Below are positions 45,411-45,461 of a stretch of DNA of 45,461 nt, piece by piece. Within the stretch, counting starts at the first letter, position 1. Every line of letters starts with the position of its first letter. The notes under the pieces are model-generated. The model was not told the origin of the DNA, did not search any database, and was given only the letters and a program-made list of their open reading frames with translations. The stretch is from Azospirillum sp. SYSU D00513 (GTDB taxonomy: Bacteria > Pseudomonadota > Alphaproteobacteria > Azospirillales > Azospirillaceae). Both the position numbers and the translations under genes were made by a program. Location: positions 108,243-153,703 of the forward strand of contig NZ_JAFIQV010000009.1 in the NCBI RefSeq assembly GCF_017356015.1, read 5' to 3'.

Positions 45411-45461
45411 AAGAGCTTGAACGGACACGGGAGAGGGGCGCCGCGTCCGCCTTGAGGTTTG

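Overview
The window is GC-rich DNA (roughly 68-70% by eye) with dense genes, strong third-position GC bias and Shine-Dalgarno-led starts. Long hybrid sensor kinases with HAMP and PAS repeats, a FixJ-type regulator pair, a Bug/TctC binding protein and several LysR/SDR units suggest an alphaproteobacterium, most likely Azospirillum or a close Rhodospirillales relative. This is inferred from protein resemblance; no rRNA or tRNA gene is present to confirm it. No insertion sequence, phage gene, CRISPR array or replication origin was seen.

Layout. (1) 1-6930: a signalling block read rightward. It starts inside a HAMP-repeat/GAF/histidine kinase with three receivers, then a REC-PAS-kinase-REC hybrid, then a compact module of a small winged-helix-like protein and two DUF5985 membrane proteins. 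(2) 6961-8842: a TrhA/hemolysin III membrane protein and a membrane-anchored coiled-coil protein, both leftward. (3) 9097-20914: a leftward peptide-scavenging unit (gamma-glutamyltransferase, peptide ABC transporter, M81 and two M20 peptidases) with a divergent IclR regulator and a palindromic operator region between them. (4) 20915-30479: redox/electrophile-type genes. These are an SDR with an AraC regulator, two LysR regulators, pirin, wrbA, a SnoaL-like protein, an antibiotic-biosynthesis-type monooxygenase and three more SDRs. Two families of LysR-type palindromes tie each LysR gene to a promoter further right, and one promoter region occurs twice. (5) 30553-36558: a small membrane protein, an App1-like phosphatase, a PAS5-GGDEF-EAL protein, and a hicBA toxin-antitoxin locus whose toxin gene is broken. 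(6) 36706-45410: a lone tripartite tricarboxylate-type binding protein, two unrecognised coupled genes, a membrane sensor kinase with two response regulators (single REC and FixJ-like), a divergent AraC regulator, and a 930-residue winged-helix/NTPase/TPR regulator.

How the parts work together. The peptide unit reads as one route: bind and import peptides, trim gamma-glutamyl groups, and finish hydrolysis with three metallopeptidases under IclR control. The LysR blocks look like two regulons interleaved by insertion: the pirin-wrbA set sits between the first LysR gene and the ABM-SDR operon that carries a copy of that LysR gene's upstream region. The most noteworthy points beyond ordinary annotation are this duplicated and partly orphaned promoter, the matching T-N11-A boxes of the second LysR gene, the decayed hicA beside an intact hicB, and the uncharacterised winged-helix plus twin DUF5985 module.
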